This document shows, piece by piece, positions 41,824 through 48,390 of a stretch of 48,390 nt of DNA. The notes beneath the pieces are model-generated. The model was given only the letters and a program-made list of their open reading frames with translations, searched no databases and was not told the origin of the DNA. Position 1 is the stretch's first letter. The number at the start of each line of letters is the position of its first letter. This DNA comes from a bacterium UBP15_UBA6099 (GTDB lineage: Bacteria > UBP15 > UBA6099): assembly GCA_002435745.1 (NCBI GenBank), contig DIWT01000034.1, positions 1-48,390 of the forward strand. Direction: 5' to 3'. Both the position numbers and the translations under genes were made by a program.

Positions 41824-41898
41824 CCTTGAAGCAACTACAAAGCATGTACATGTCGGTTACAACTCGTTCATATTGCGGCGTCCTAGAATACGTCCGTA

Positions 41899-41955
41899 AT
41901 GCAATATATTGCAATCTAAAAGTAGTAAATAAACATAATATATTGTATAAGCGTA
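41899..41955 (+). repeat. Direct repeat, copy 1 (5' flank of membrane-protein cassette)
   Basis: About 57 bases beginning ATGCAATATATTGCAAT and containing AGTAGTAAATAA and AATATATTGTAT recur at 42554-42610 with few differences. A weaker third version begins at about 43204. The first 17 bases include a dyad TGCAATATATTGCA (41900-41913). The repeat lies just upstream of each small membrane-protein gene. In copy 2 and copy 3 the start of the repeat encodes DHDAI(Y/F)CN of the fragment frames. Confidence 0.75.
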
Positions 41956-41977
41956 AAGTTAATGGAGCGCTTAGATA

Positions 41978-42460
41978 ATGGATGATAGTAAACCTAACAA
42001 CAAACCCAAAATACTACAGATTAATAAAATAATACTGTCAATGCATGTAATCTTGAATATGCCTTATTATTTCTTATATGTTATTGCCGTAATGTTCGGC
42101 TCATCATATGGATCACTCGAAGTGGATAATTGTTATTTATTCATTGTATTATCTCATTGGTTATTTGAATTGTTAAGTCTTGTAATATTTGCTAAGTCAT
42201 TTGTGACAAAACGAATAAAGCTGTTCAAAATAGGTTTATCGTTGCTTATTGTTCATGTATTATTGTTTATACCATCTACAAATTATTTAGTTGACACATT
42301 AGGTAGTATGAGTAGAGCCGGTGTTACAGCCTTTGGCTTTATGTCTTATTCTGCCATACTTATTCTTTGGGATGTTATTACGTTGCCATTGGTAATTATT
42401 ATTGCATTTAAAATACGGAAATATATTTTACTTAAACAAGTCAAGCCGGAAAACACATGA
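41978..42460 (+). CDS. Small four-helix membrane protein, cassette copy 1
   Basis: A 160-residue AT-rich membrane protein with about four hydrophobic segments (near 20-42, 50-72, 84-105, 117-145) and short charged ends; the C terminus is IIAFKIRKYILLKQ followed by a polar tail. Its 3' third is nearly identical in DNA to that of the gene at 42634-43110, while the 5' two-thirds is diverged, so the two are paralogues in tandem. I do not recognise a family. A role as an immunity-type protein for a membrane-acting or envelope toxin is suggested only by the arrangement with repeated fragments of a modular secreted protein. Its stop overlaps the fragment frame start (ATGA). Confidence 0.6.
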   Translation: MDDSKPNNKPKILQINKIILSMHVILNMPYYFLYVIAVMFGSSYGSLEVDNCYLFIVLSHWLFELLSLVIFAKSFVTKRIKLFKIGLSLLIVHVLLFIPSTNYLVDTLGSMSRAGVTAFGFMSYSAILILWDVITLPLVIIIAFKIRKYILLKQVKPENT

Positions 42461-42612
42461 CGCTCATATACAGCAACTTTTTAGAGCCATCGGGCAAATG
42501 CGATATCGTCAACACGAATTTCGCTGTGTTTGGCGGCCCAAATTTCGATCATGATGCAATATATTGCAATTTGAAAGTAGTAAATAAGCACAATATATTG
42601 TATCAGCGTTAA
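42457..42612 (+). pseudogene. Fragment of modular protein, copy 2
   Basis: A 51-codon frame starting MTLIYSN, followed by LEPSGKC, then a diverged central part and DHDAIYCN, ending in the repeat at 42554-42610. The frame at 43107 has the same opening and the same DHDAIFCN, and there continues into the larger protein. The frame overlaps the preceding membrane-protein stop by four bases. I read it as a displaced piece of the large modular gene left by tandem duplication, not as a functional gene. Confidence 0.6.
42554..42610 (+). repeat. Direct repeat, copy 2
   Basis: Second copy of the repeat described at 41899-41955, 655 bases downstream of the first. It lies just before the second membrane-protein gene. 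Together with the near-identical 3' ends of the two membrane-protein genes (about 42368-42495 against 43018-43145, offset 650) it marks a tandem duplication with conserved edges and a diverged centre. Confidence 0.75.
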
Positions 42613-42633
42613 AGAAAAAGGAGTTTTGTCATA

Positions 42634-43110
42634 ATGGATGTCAATAAATCTATTAACGAAGATATAGCATTACAGTTGAGCAAATACTTATTGTCATTTC
42701 ATTTAGTCTTGCATTTGCCTTATTACTTGTTTTTTATATTACCCAATATAAACATATATTGGCCTAATGATCTAGAACCATTATATGCTTTGATAGTATC
42801 TTCACATTGGATATTCAATTTACTAGGCCTAGTAATGCTTAGAAGATCATATAAAACAACATTCATAAAGCAATTAAATACTGGATTTATATTTTTAATT
42901 ATTCATGCGCTATTGTTTATTGCATTTATCATATACATGATTGGAATACTAGAAGCTTTAAGCGAATCTAGTGTTCCCGCCTTTGGTTTATTTATTTATA
43001 CTGCCTTACTTATCCTTTGGGATATTATTACGTTGCCATTGGTAATTATTATTGCATTTAAAATAAGAAAATATGTCTTATTTAAACAAGTCAAGCCGGA
43101 AAACACATGA
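42634..43110 (+). CDS. Small four-helix membrane protein, cassette copy 2
   Basis: A 158-residue paralogue of the 41978-42460 product. It shares the topology (about four membrane segments), the LPYY, SHW and ILWD(I/V)ITLPLV segments and an almost identical C terminus, but the N-terminal two-thirds differs at many positions, including the loop after the first helix. AAAGGAG lies upstream of the ATG. Its stop overlaps the next fragment frame (ATGA at 43107), as in copy 1. Family unknown; the same immunity-type interpretation applies and is equally unproven. Confidence 0.6.
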   Translation: MDVNKSINEDIALQLSKYLLSFHLVLHLPYYLFFILPNINIYWPNDLEPLYALIVSSHWIFNLLGLVMLRRSYKTTFIKQLNTGFIFLIIHALLFIAFIIYMIGILEALSESSVPAFGLFIYTALLILWDIITLPLVIIIAFKIRKYVLFKQVKPENT

Positions 43111-43325
43111 CGCTCATATACAGTAACTTATTAGAACCATCCGGCAAATGTCAAAGCATTGATTTGAACACAGGCGTTTTTGAAGGCCCAAAATACGACC
43201 ACGATGCCATATTTTGTAATGTCCCGCCTTTGTTTGCGTTCCTCAGATTACTGATGTTAAAATACATTCGCGCCAATTCGAGGTTGCGAGTCGCGTTTTT
43301 TTGTTTGCGTTCCTCAGATTACTGA
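43107..43325 (+). pseudogene. Frameshifted 5' piece of the NlpC/P60 modular gene
   Basis: The 72-codon frame begins MTLIYSNLLEPSGKC, reaches DHDAIFCNVPPLFAF and then runs out of frame into a 71-base tandem duplication. The frame after the duplication (VCVPQITDVKIL..., no ATG before 43381) continues straight into the NlpC/P60 gene. The two pieces would make one Ig-like module if the duplication and a shift were removed. The in-frame TAA of the downstream frame is at about 43259. The gene is therefore broken, or it was reassembled by recombination at this point. Confidence 0.55.
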
Positions 43326-43336
43326 TGTTAAAATAC
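43229..43336 (+). repeat. 37-bp direct repeat, two copies, 71-base period
   Basis: The 37 bases that begin TTTGTTTGCGTTCCTC and end TGTTAAAATAC occur at 43229-43265 and again, without a difference that I can see, at 43300-43336. A related, diverged version lies at about 41738-41775. The identity of the two close copies indicates a recent slippage or recombination event. It separates the two reading-frame pieces of the modular gene. Confidence 0.85.
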
Positions 43337-43380
43337 TCTCAGATGGCAAACCCTTAAAGGAAGGCGAGATATTTTCAAAC

Positions 43381-44901
43381 ATGCCGCTCGCGTTTGAGGC
43401 TGTCACAAAACCAAGCAACATCGGGTACGACTCGATTGTTTTCAACGTGTATCGAAAAAAGACAATCGTGGTCGCGGCGGCGTCTTCTGAACCCGGCGGC
43501 GAGCAGCCAAAAACCGCCTCATCTTCAACCAGTTCGGATGACAACTCGGCTGCTCCGGTGGCCAGCGGTCTGGTAGCGCTTGCTTCATCTTTTCCTGACG
43601 ACGAATACGAGCCTAATCCTGCTTTCTTCTGCTCCACCATTCCCGGACAGAAACAATGCGGTACCGTCGTCTTAAATGAAGGTCAATACAAGGTTGAAGC
43701 CAAATTTATTAATCATCAGTCCGCACCAAGCCACAACAAGGTTTTTTACGTCAGTTATGGAACCATCCAAATCGATCTGAGAGGAGCCGCGATTTATATT
43801 CACTCTTCCGACTCCTCGTTCACCGGCTACCCCATAAAGAATTCTCATCTTTCCGTTGAAGGCATAGACGTCAGAGTAATAGTTGTGGCAAAAGAAAAGA
43901 GCGAAAAGCAATACAGCGCCTACACCGTCGGAGCGATCGACGTTGACGACTACTCCAGATGGTTCGCCCCCGGTTCAGAAGGTTCGCTTGCAGGCGATTT
44001 CAGCGAAGTGACCAAAGCAAAAGCAAAAACCGCGCCCACGCTTGAACAGCATCTGAATGATAAAAAACTTAAAAAAGGCGACTTGTTCTATAATTTATCC
44101 GAGAAAACAATCGAACAATGGCCAGACGACTGGCCGGAACCACAGTTCGTTTGGGAGAAGCTATATCATAAAGGTTCGCCTCCGATTCAGGGGACAAAAT
44201 CCGCTAGAAACTATTGGTATGAGAATGAATCGATTTCACAAATCTCAGGATGGGGAGACAATATATCCCTAGACACCGAAGGCCCCGTAAGATATCGCGT
44301 TTCTGTGAATATTCCGGGCAATGTACAAGTAGTATCGTCCAGAGACAAAGAATATGCGCTGAGATTGAGTGTCGGCGATGTCAGTTATGGGACTGATGCC
44401 AATGGCACGGAATTTCCCAGATATGTGGCTGGTTTCTTAGATGTCCCATACGAGTGGGGCGGCCACTGGTACGGCGGAAAAGACAGTTCGGGCAAATATG
44501 TATCACCTTATTATGAATGCAAAGACAAAAATGGCAACATCTTACATTGTGGCAAATACGAAGGTTATGGAACCGACTGTTCGGGATTGGTGAGCGCGGC
44601 GGCATATCTTGCAGGATATAGCTGGGCGACACAAAAGTACGGCACATCCGGTCTAAATGGAGTTTCCCGCGAAATTGACAAGAACGATCTTCAACCCGGC
44701 GATATTCTCAACAAAGCCGGATCGCATGTTGTGGTGGTTGTCAAAGTTACACGTGAAAACAACACTGTATCCACCTTTGATATAATTCATGCATCTGGTG
44801 GTGGTAATAAGGTTCTTCGTCAAGAGAACATAAGCATTGATGATGATGATTATGATGGTTTTAAAGCAAGAAGGCTGTGTCTTAATAAAAATTGTAAATA
44901 A
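43381..44901 (+). CDS. NlpC/P60-type cysteine peptidase-like protein with Ig-like N-terminal region
   Basis: The 506-residue frame ends in an NlpC/P60-like domain: catalytic Cys400 in YGTDCSGLVSAAAYLAGY, His449 in AGSHVVVVV and His470 in DIIHASGG. Before it, GFLDVPYEWGG resembles the usual VPYxWGG lead-in. The first part is Ig-like (NMPLAFEAVTKPSNIGYDSIVFNVYRKK), a Ser/Thr/Ala linker, and beta-rich regions. Such domains cut peptidoglycan stem peptides or act on amides. There is no signal peptide. The coding frame extends upstream of the ATG to about 43262, so the N terminus is probably lost or continuous with the 43107 fragment. It is followed, after 20 bases, by a secreted protein gene. A toxin-tip role is possible but unproven. 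Confidence 0.7.
   Translation: MPLAFEAVTKPSNIGYDSIVFNVYRKKTIVVAAASSEPGGEQPKTASSSTSSDDNSAAPVASGLVALASSFPDDEYEPNPAFFCSTIPGQKQCGTVVLNEGQYKVEAKFINHQSAPSHNKVFYVSYGTIQIDLRGAAIYIHSSDSSFTGYPIKNSHLSVEGIDVRVIVVAKEKSEKQYSAYTVGAIDVDDYSRWFAPGSEGSLAGDFSEVTKAKAKTAPTLEQHLNDKKLKKGDLFYNLSEKTIEQWPDDWPEPQFVWEKLYHKGSPPIQGTKSARNYWYENESISQISGWGDNISLDTEGPVRYRVSVNIPGNVQVVSSRDKEYALRLSVGDVSYGTDANGTEFPRYVAGFLDVPYEWGGHWYGGKDSSGKYVSPYYECKDKNGNILHCGKYEGYGTDCSGLVSAAAYLAGYSWATQKYGTSGLNGVSREIDKNDLQPGDILNKAGSHVVVVVKVTRENNTVSTFDIIHASGGGNKVLRQENISIDDDDYDGFKARRLCLNKNCK
44571..44621 (+). repeat. 51-bp repeat, copy 1 (NlpC catalytic motif)
   Basis: The 51 bases encoding TDCSGLVSAAAYLAGY inside the NlpC/P60 gene recur at 45963-46013 with one mismatch (A to C near the end). 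In the second location the catalytic domain does not continue, so the repeat is a recombination or duplication scar. Confidence 0.9.
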
Positions 44902-44921
44902 TGATGATACGGAGAAATATC

Positions 44922-45959
44922 ATGAGAATATATTATGTGGCTATTGCGGCGATGATAGTTGCTCAATGTTTGTGCGCCACAAAAGCTTTTTGCGGCGCGC
45001 CTCCTGAACGCCATGTGATGTTTTCAATTAACTATGGAGAAGCCTACGAAGAAGAAGCCGATAATGAGATATATGCTCTTATTCCTAAAGAACCGAAACA
45101 GGAAGGCATATTGTCATATGGCATCAGGGATTTCTGGGTGGATGAGTCAGAGAATGTATATTTTTCCACAGCCGACAAAATTAAGAAGTTTGACAAGGAA
45201 GGACGTTTGATATTTGCGACTCGAGAGTTTGGAAAAATCAGCGGCAATTATTCACAAAATCAGGGCATGATATTTGTAACATGCGGGGCAATATACGCAA
45301 ACTATTTATATTGGATAGTACAACTGGATATCGATACGGGAGATATTGTAACATCGGAAAGAACAAGATATAACGCAAATAGTAAATATAACGACACACA
45401 TCTAGGCAGAGTTATTTCCTCGTCCATTCCTGATTTTCCGTATAATGATGATATGATGAAACGGCCGCCGTTCATCGATAAATACGGATACAGATATGAA
45501 TATGAGAGAGTATATACTGGAGGCAAAGAACTTGTAATTAAGAAATATCATTCAGTGAAGGATTATGACAAGACCGAATACAGAATTGATTTAGAAAAGC
45601 ATTTAGCGACAAGCCATGAAAGATACTATCCGAATCAAAAACCGAAAATATTCATAGATGAAGAGGGTAAGTTCTATATGTGGGCTAAGTTGGAAATTGA
45701 AAAGCCGATTCGGTTGGATGAGTACGGACATTTGGAATATAAATCAGACTTAATTGTTCAGCATTTCGACGGAGCCGGAAATGTCGTTGATGAATTGATA
45801 TTTTTAGGATCTGGTCCATTTGATCTTGGAAATTTAAGAACTCCAATCAGGTTTGCGCCGAACGGTGATTTTTACACGATATATTTTCATTTGGATAAGC
45901 TCGACGTTGTCAAATACACATGGGAACACAACAAAAAGGAAGAGAATGTCAGCAAATAA
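44922..45959 (+). CDS. Secreted protein of unknown function, possible propeller fold
   Basis: A 345-residue protein with a signal peptide (about 1-25) and a body with repeated strand patterns (DFWVDESENVYFSTADKIKKFDKEGRLI, KPKIFIDEEGKFYMWAKLEI, PIRFAPNGDFYTIYFHLDKLDVVKY), like the blades of a beta-propeller (6-bladed/NHL-type). It is AT-rich. The ATG at 44922 has GGAG eight bases upstream; an earlier ATG at 44901 is less well placed. It starts just after the NlpC/P60 gene. A periplasmic protein made next to a peptidoglycan-type peptidase would be in the right place to be its inhibitor, which is inference from position only. Confidence 0.6.
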   Translation: MRIYYVAIAAMIVAQCLCATKAFCGAPPERHVMFSINYGEAYEEEADNEIYALIPKEPKQEGILSYGIRDFWVDESENVYFSTADKIKKFDKEGRLIFATREFGKISGNYSQNQGMIFVTCGAIYANYLYWIVQLDIDTGDIVTSERTRYNANSKYNDTHLGRVISSSIPDFPYNDDMMKRPPFIDKYGYRYEYERVYTGGKELVIKKYHSVKDYDKTEYRIDLEKHLATSHERYYPNQKPKIFIDEEGKFYMWAKLEIEKPIRLDEYGHLEYKSDLIVQHFDGAGNVVDELIFLGSGPFDLGNLRTPIRFAPNGDFYTIYFHLDKLDVVKYTWEHNKKEENVSK

Positions 45960-45962
45960 AGC

Positions 45963-46013
45963 AACCGACTGTTCGGGATTGGTGAGCGCGGCGGCATATC
46001 TTGCCGGATATAG
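45963..46013 (+). repeat. 51-bp repeat, copy 2
   Basis: Second copy of the 44571-44621 sequence, 1392 bases downstream, starting four bases after the secreted protein's stop codon. It encodes TDCSGLVSAAAYLAGY in one frame, then runs to a stop eight codons later. It joins directly to the Ig-like remnant (46029-46246). Confidence 0.9.
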
Positions 46014-46246
46014 AGCCAAACGGATATAGGTTTCGTCGAACTTCGCGCTGAGGCTTCCACAAACGGATTCACAACCGTTGTTCTCTCAAGCGCTCTAATC
46101 CTTGACACAGGACAAATTCCGCCCGCAAAACCCACCATTACACGTCCTAGAAACAACCAGACTGTGGGCGACAAAACAGTCGATATAAGAGGCAAATCCG
46201 ATCCCGGAACGATAGTGACCATTTACATCGGCGCGCCCGGCGCGGG
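46014..46246 (+). pseudogene. Ig-like module remnant
   Basis: Read from 46029 in the frame GFVELRAEASTNGFTTVV, the sequence continues PPAKPTITRPRNNQTVGD and then TVDIRGKSDPGTIVTIYIG, a clear bacterial Ig-like (Big-type) module start with the typical Pro-rich junction. It has no start codon or upstream module and runs into the antisense of the anti-sigma gene at 46247. It is probably the 3' remnant of a large modular surface or toxin gene truncated when the island was rearranged. The right edge of the accessory island lies here. Confidence 0.6.
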
Positions 46247-47626
46247 TTATCTTTTGCCGAGGAACCGGATTTCGAGGACGGCGCGCATGTCGGGAGAGAA
46301 TTCGCGGGAGACGGCCAGTTCTTTTTCCTCGCGGGCCGAATAATCGGCGGCTTGAGCAGGCTCGAACTTCTTCATGATTTCCAGCCGCAACCGCCTCAGG
46401 GTCTCGAAAGAGCCTTTTACGATTATCCTCGATTCGGTTCTCTGCCACTGGTTCTGCTCGCCGGGCTTGCGGGAGAGGGCGGAGGAGACGATTTTTTCGC
46501 ATTCCGCCGCCGCAGACGCGGGATTTTCGACAACGTAGGCGTCCGACGCTCTAGCGGCCTTGTGGTCGAAATGAGGCTGAGACGAGTCGCCCGCCGGAGG
46601 CGCGAACCTGTAAACGACTTTGCCGCCGTCCGGCATCTCAATTTCAAAAAGTCTCGACGCCGGGTCCGACGCCATAGCTGAAAAGGAGTCCAAAGTTGAG
46701 CGGGGGGAAAGTTCGCCGCGCAACTGCTTGGCGGAGACAAGGGTGAACGGCTCGGAAGAAAAAGCTGACGCGGGCGAGGCGGGCCGGGAGGTCGGGCGGG
46801 GATCGGACATTCGAGGCGCGGACGCTCTGCCGGAGGACGAAGCTTCAGGAGACGGGACTGTTCCTTCCGAGACGCGGCGGCGAATGGCTTCAGGTTGAGG
46901 CGCGGGCTGGGGGGGCGGCGATGCGATTTGCCTTTCGGCGATAGCCGCCGCGGCCATGCGAGCGCCCTCGGAAGGGCCAAGAACGACCGCCCGGGAGCCT
47001 GCGCGGACGGACGCGGCGGAAGGAGCGGATTCTTCGAGCGGCGCGACCAACGCGGGCGCGTCCGCGAGCGCTACGGCCTCAGGCGCGGCGGCCCGTAAAT
47101 CTTCGTCGGCAATAGCCGGTCCGCCGTCGGAGGCGTTCGCCGCGGAATCTTCGCTAGCGACTCCCGGTTCCGGCGGAGTTTGAACTTCAGGGGCGGGCGC
47201 GGAAAATCTAGGAGCAGGAGCTTCGCTTAATACTGATATTGATTTATCCGTCGTCGCGATGTCTCCCGAAGGAGAGACAACGAAAGAGCGGATTAAAAAG
47301 CCTGAAGCGAGCAGCAACACGAAGGAAGCCGCGAGAGAGGCCCACGCGGGAGGAGAGAAAGCGAAACGTTTGCGATTCGGAAGCCGGACGGATGTCGCGG
47401 GGACGGGCTGAGCGGCGAGTTTTCTTTTCACAGACTCGGCAAACCCGTCGGGCGCGCGCTCTGAGCCGTGCTCGCGGACAAGCCTGACCGATTCCGCGCG
47501 CGCTCTCTCCGCCGCCCGGCAGCTTGCGCATTTCGACAGGTGCTCCGCTGCCTCGATCGCTTCGGCGGCGGACAACTCTCCGTCGACAAGCGCGTCCATT
47601 ATCGCGGCCATTCTCTCACAGTTCAT
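46247..47626 (-). CDS. Zinc-finger anti-sigma factor with long C-terminal region
   Basis: A 459-residue membrane protein. The N-terminal ~45 residues have a zf-HC2 anti-sigma domain (Cys3 ... EHLSKCASC), which binds the partner sigma factor. One membrane helix follows at about 92-112 (WASLAASFVLLLASGFLI). The outer part is a long Ala/Pro/Glu/Ser-rich low-complexity region (about 120-300), then a compact C-terminal part (about 300-459) with KVVYRFAPP and RRLRLEIMKKFEPAQAADYSAREEK. Typical anti-sigma factors of this class are 150-250 residues, so the outer region is unusually long and may sense an envelope signal. It overlaps the sigma gene by four bases. Confidence 0.8.
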   Translation of the reverse strand: MNCERMAAIMDALVDGELSAAEAIEAAEHLSKCASCRAAERARAESVRLVREHGSERAPDGFAESVKRKLAAQPVPATSVRLPNRKRFAFSPPAWASLAASFVLLLASGFLIRSFVVSPSGDIATTDKSISVLSEAPAPRFSAPAPEVQTPPEPGVASEDSAANASDGGPAIADEDLRAAAPEAVALADAPALVAPLEESAPSAASVRAGSRAVVLGPSEGARMAAAAIAERQIASPPPQPAPQPEAIRRRVSEGTVPSPEASSSGRASAPRMSDPRPTSRPASPASAFSSEPFTLVSAKQLRGELSPRSTLDSFSAMASDPASRLFEIEMPDGGKVVYRFAPPAGDSSQPHFDHKAARASDAYVVENPASAAAECEKIVSSALSRKPGEQNQWQRTESRIIVKGSFETLRRLRLEIMKKFEPAQAADYSAREEKELAVSREFSPDMRAVLEIRFLGKR

Positions 47627-48276
47627 CGTTCATCACACTCCGGTCCGGTCACGCCCGCGGCCTCAAGTTTTTCGCGCAACGCCGCGCGCGCGCGGGCGAT
47701 TCTGGATTTGACTGTGCCGAGCCTGCATTTCAGTATCCCGGCTATCTGTTCGTAAGAAAACTCATTGATGTCTTTGAGCACGATTATCTGCCTGTGCTGT
47801 TCCGGCAGAGATTCGATGGCTCGGACGATGGAGGAGCGCAGGTCTCCGCGCTCTACCAGCGCGTGAGGGGCGAAAGAAGAGTCCGGGGCGCGGTCCAGCG
47901 GGTCGGGCGAAAAATCGTTCTCTCCCGACGGAGCCGGGGATTCCCGCCGCCTGTCCCTCAGGCCGTGATACGCCGCCGCGTTCCGGCAGGTGCTCGTCAC
48001 CACAGTGTAGAACCAAGTGCTGAACTTCGAGTCGCCCTTGAAACCGCCGATGTAGCGGTAGGCCCTGAGAAAACAGTCCTGCGCCGTTTCGGCGGCGGTC
48101 TCCGGGTCGCGCAACATCCGCCGGGCGTATGAGCACACTCTGTCCTGATAGCGCAGAACCAGAGCGTCGAAAGCCTCGGCGTCGCCCGTTTGAGCGCGCG
48201 CGACAATATCCTCGTCCGTCATTACGGCGTAATTTTCCTTCGGCGCAGGTCCGGCTTCCATCGCTAGCCTTGACAT
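47623..48276 (-). CDS. ECF-family RNA polymerase sigma factor
   Basis: A sigma-E-like ECF factor of about 217 residues. Region 2 has FDALVLRYQDRVCSYARRMLRDPETAAETAQDCFLRAYRYIGGFKGDSKFSTWFYTVV; the variable linker is acidic (PSGENDFSPDPLDR); region 4 has LPEQHRQIIVLKDINEFSYEQIAGILKCRLGTVKSRIARARAALREKL, with a clear helix-turn-helix. The start at 48276 is preferred because GAGGCGGG lies about eight bases upstream; the frame is open to an ATG at 48291, and MTDED (48222) is also possible. It overlaps the anti-sigma gene by four bases, the normal layout. A self-regulated promoter candidate lies upstream at 48295-48324. Confidence 0.92.
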   Translation of the reverse strand: MSRLAMEAGPAPKENYAVMTDEDIVARAQTGDAEAFDALVLRYQDRVCSYARRMLRDPETAAETAQDCFLRAYRYIGGFKGDSKFSTWFYTVVTSTCRNAAAYHGLRDRRRESPAPSGENDFSPDPLDRAPDSSFAPHALVERGDLRSSIVRAIESLPEQHRQIIVLKDINEFSYEQIAGILKCRLGTVKSRIARARAALREKLEAAGVTGPECDER

Positions 48277-48294
48277 GTGTTCCCGCCTCATCTG

Positions 48295-48324
48295 TTTTGA
48301 CAGAGGCGGTAGGTCTGTTGTTCC
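48295..48324 (-). promoter_or_regulatory. Candidate ECF-type autoregulated promoter
   Basis: Read on the minus strand: GGAACAA (plus 48318-48324), 15 bases, TGTCAAAA (plus 48295-48302). The GGAAC -35 and the TC-containing -10 fit the general sigma-E/ECF pattern. A TATAAT (plus 48329-48334) slightly upstream may serve the housekeeping sigma factor, though its -35 is weak. The remaining DNA to the window end (48335-48390) contains no gene that I can support. Confidence 0.45.
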
Positions 48325-48390
48325 ACGTATTATATATTTTTCTTAGGAATCCGACACGGTTAAGGCCGAATCCGTCATTAGGATTCGGGA

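Noticed and set aside
1..48390. CRISPR arrays, tRNA or rRNA genes, insertion sequences
   Set aside because: No regularly spaced short repeats, no recognised tRNA or rRNA sequences, and no transposase or integrase frame were seen. The repeats found are few and explained as duplications.

Overview
The window reads as chromosomal DNA of a diderm (Gram-negative type), probably anaerobic bacterium. Support for the envelope type: a Wza-like outer-membrane polysaccharide export protein, lipoprotein and Sec signal peptides, an ECF sigma/anti-sigma pair and large exported modular proteins. Support for anaerobic metabolism: a 2-hydroxyacyl-CoA dehydratase-type gene pair with an enoyl-CoA hydratase/isomerase, and a long acetyl-CoA hydrolase/CoA-transferase. 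I cannot place the organism; the mix (GWN-type C-terminal surface domain, DUF115, Scm-like peptide cassette, homing-endonuclease-associated repeats) is what I would expect in Desulfobacterota-like or candidate-phylum genomes. Most of the window is GC-rich with heavy GCG/CGC use. AT-rich islands occur at about 1-1500, 27.1-27.77 kb and 41.5-46.0 kb and look like accessory DNA. No rRNA, tRNA, CRISPR array or transposase gene was seen.

Layout. (1) 0.1-1.5 kb: a lysozyme-like protein and a small membrane-anchored protein in AT-rich DNA. (2) 1.5-10.3 kb: an alpha/beta hydrolase, a DUF115 protein, an exported protein that looks like a catalytically dead metallopeptidase, and a 1489-residue exported protein with three complete lipase domains in tandem. 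(3) 10.4-12.4 kb, minus strand: polysaccharide export protein, FtsB/DivIC-like protein and S1-domain protein, with a promoter and a terminator. (4) 12.67-18.7 kb, plus strand: a peptide-modification (RiPP) cassette made of a PqqD-like recognition protein, a SPASM radical SAM enzyme, a 42-residue precursor with a lasso-type leader motif and an HPr-kinase-like protein. The last is translationally linked to a TPR protein, a one-lobe binding-protein-like lipoprotein and a sensor histidine kinase. (5) 18.8-21.5 kb: a PhnD-like binding protein overlapping a class III nucleotide cyclase. (6) 21.8-27.1 kb, minus strand: a housekeeping operon riboflavin synthase - rapZ - yvcK/glmR - gap - pgk with a good promoter in front. 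(7) 27.7-36.4 kb: a three-repeat DNA-binding-type protein, an amidohydrolase, a nucleotidyltransferase remnant, a DUF6933-like protein, the CoA transferase, and a TPR/ABC-exporter/YcgQ-like operon. (8) 36.4-41.1 kb, minus strand: alkaline phosphatase and the three-gene acyl-CoA operon. (9) 41.2-46.25 kb: a rearranged accessory island with duplicated small membrane-protein genes, fragments of a modular Ig-like protein, an NlpC/P60-type protein, a secreted partner and short direct repeats. (10) 46.25-48.3 kb, minus strand: anti-sigma and ECF sigma factor with a candidate self-regulated promoter.

The two parts most likely to be new are the RiPP cassette, with a lasso-like leader but radical SAM/HPrK-type partners and no lasso enzymes, and the 41-46 kb island, whose architecture resembles a toxin/immunity cassette array undergoing recombination. 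All functional statements rest on reading the sequence and remembered family motifs; no database search was run.
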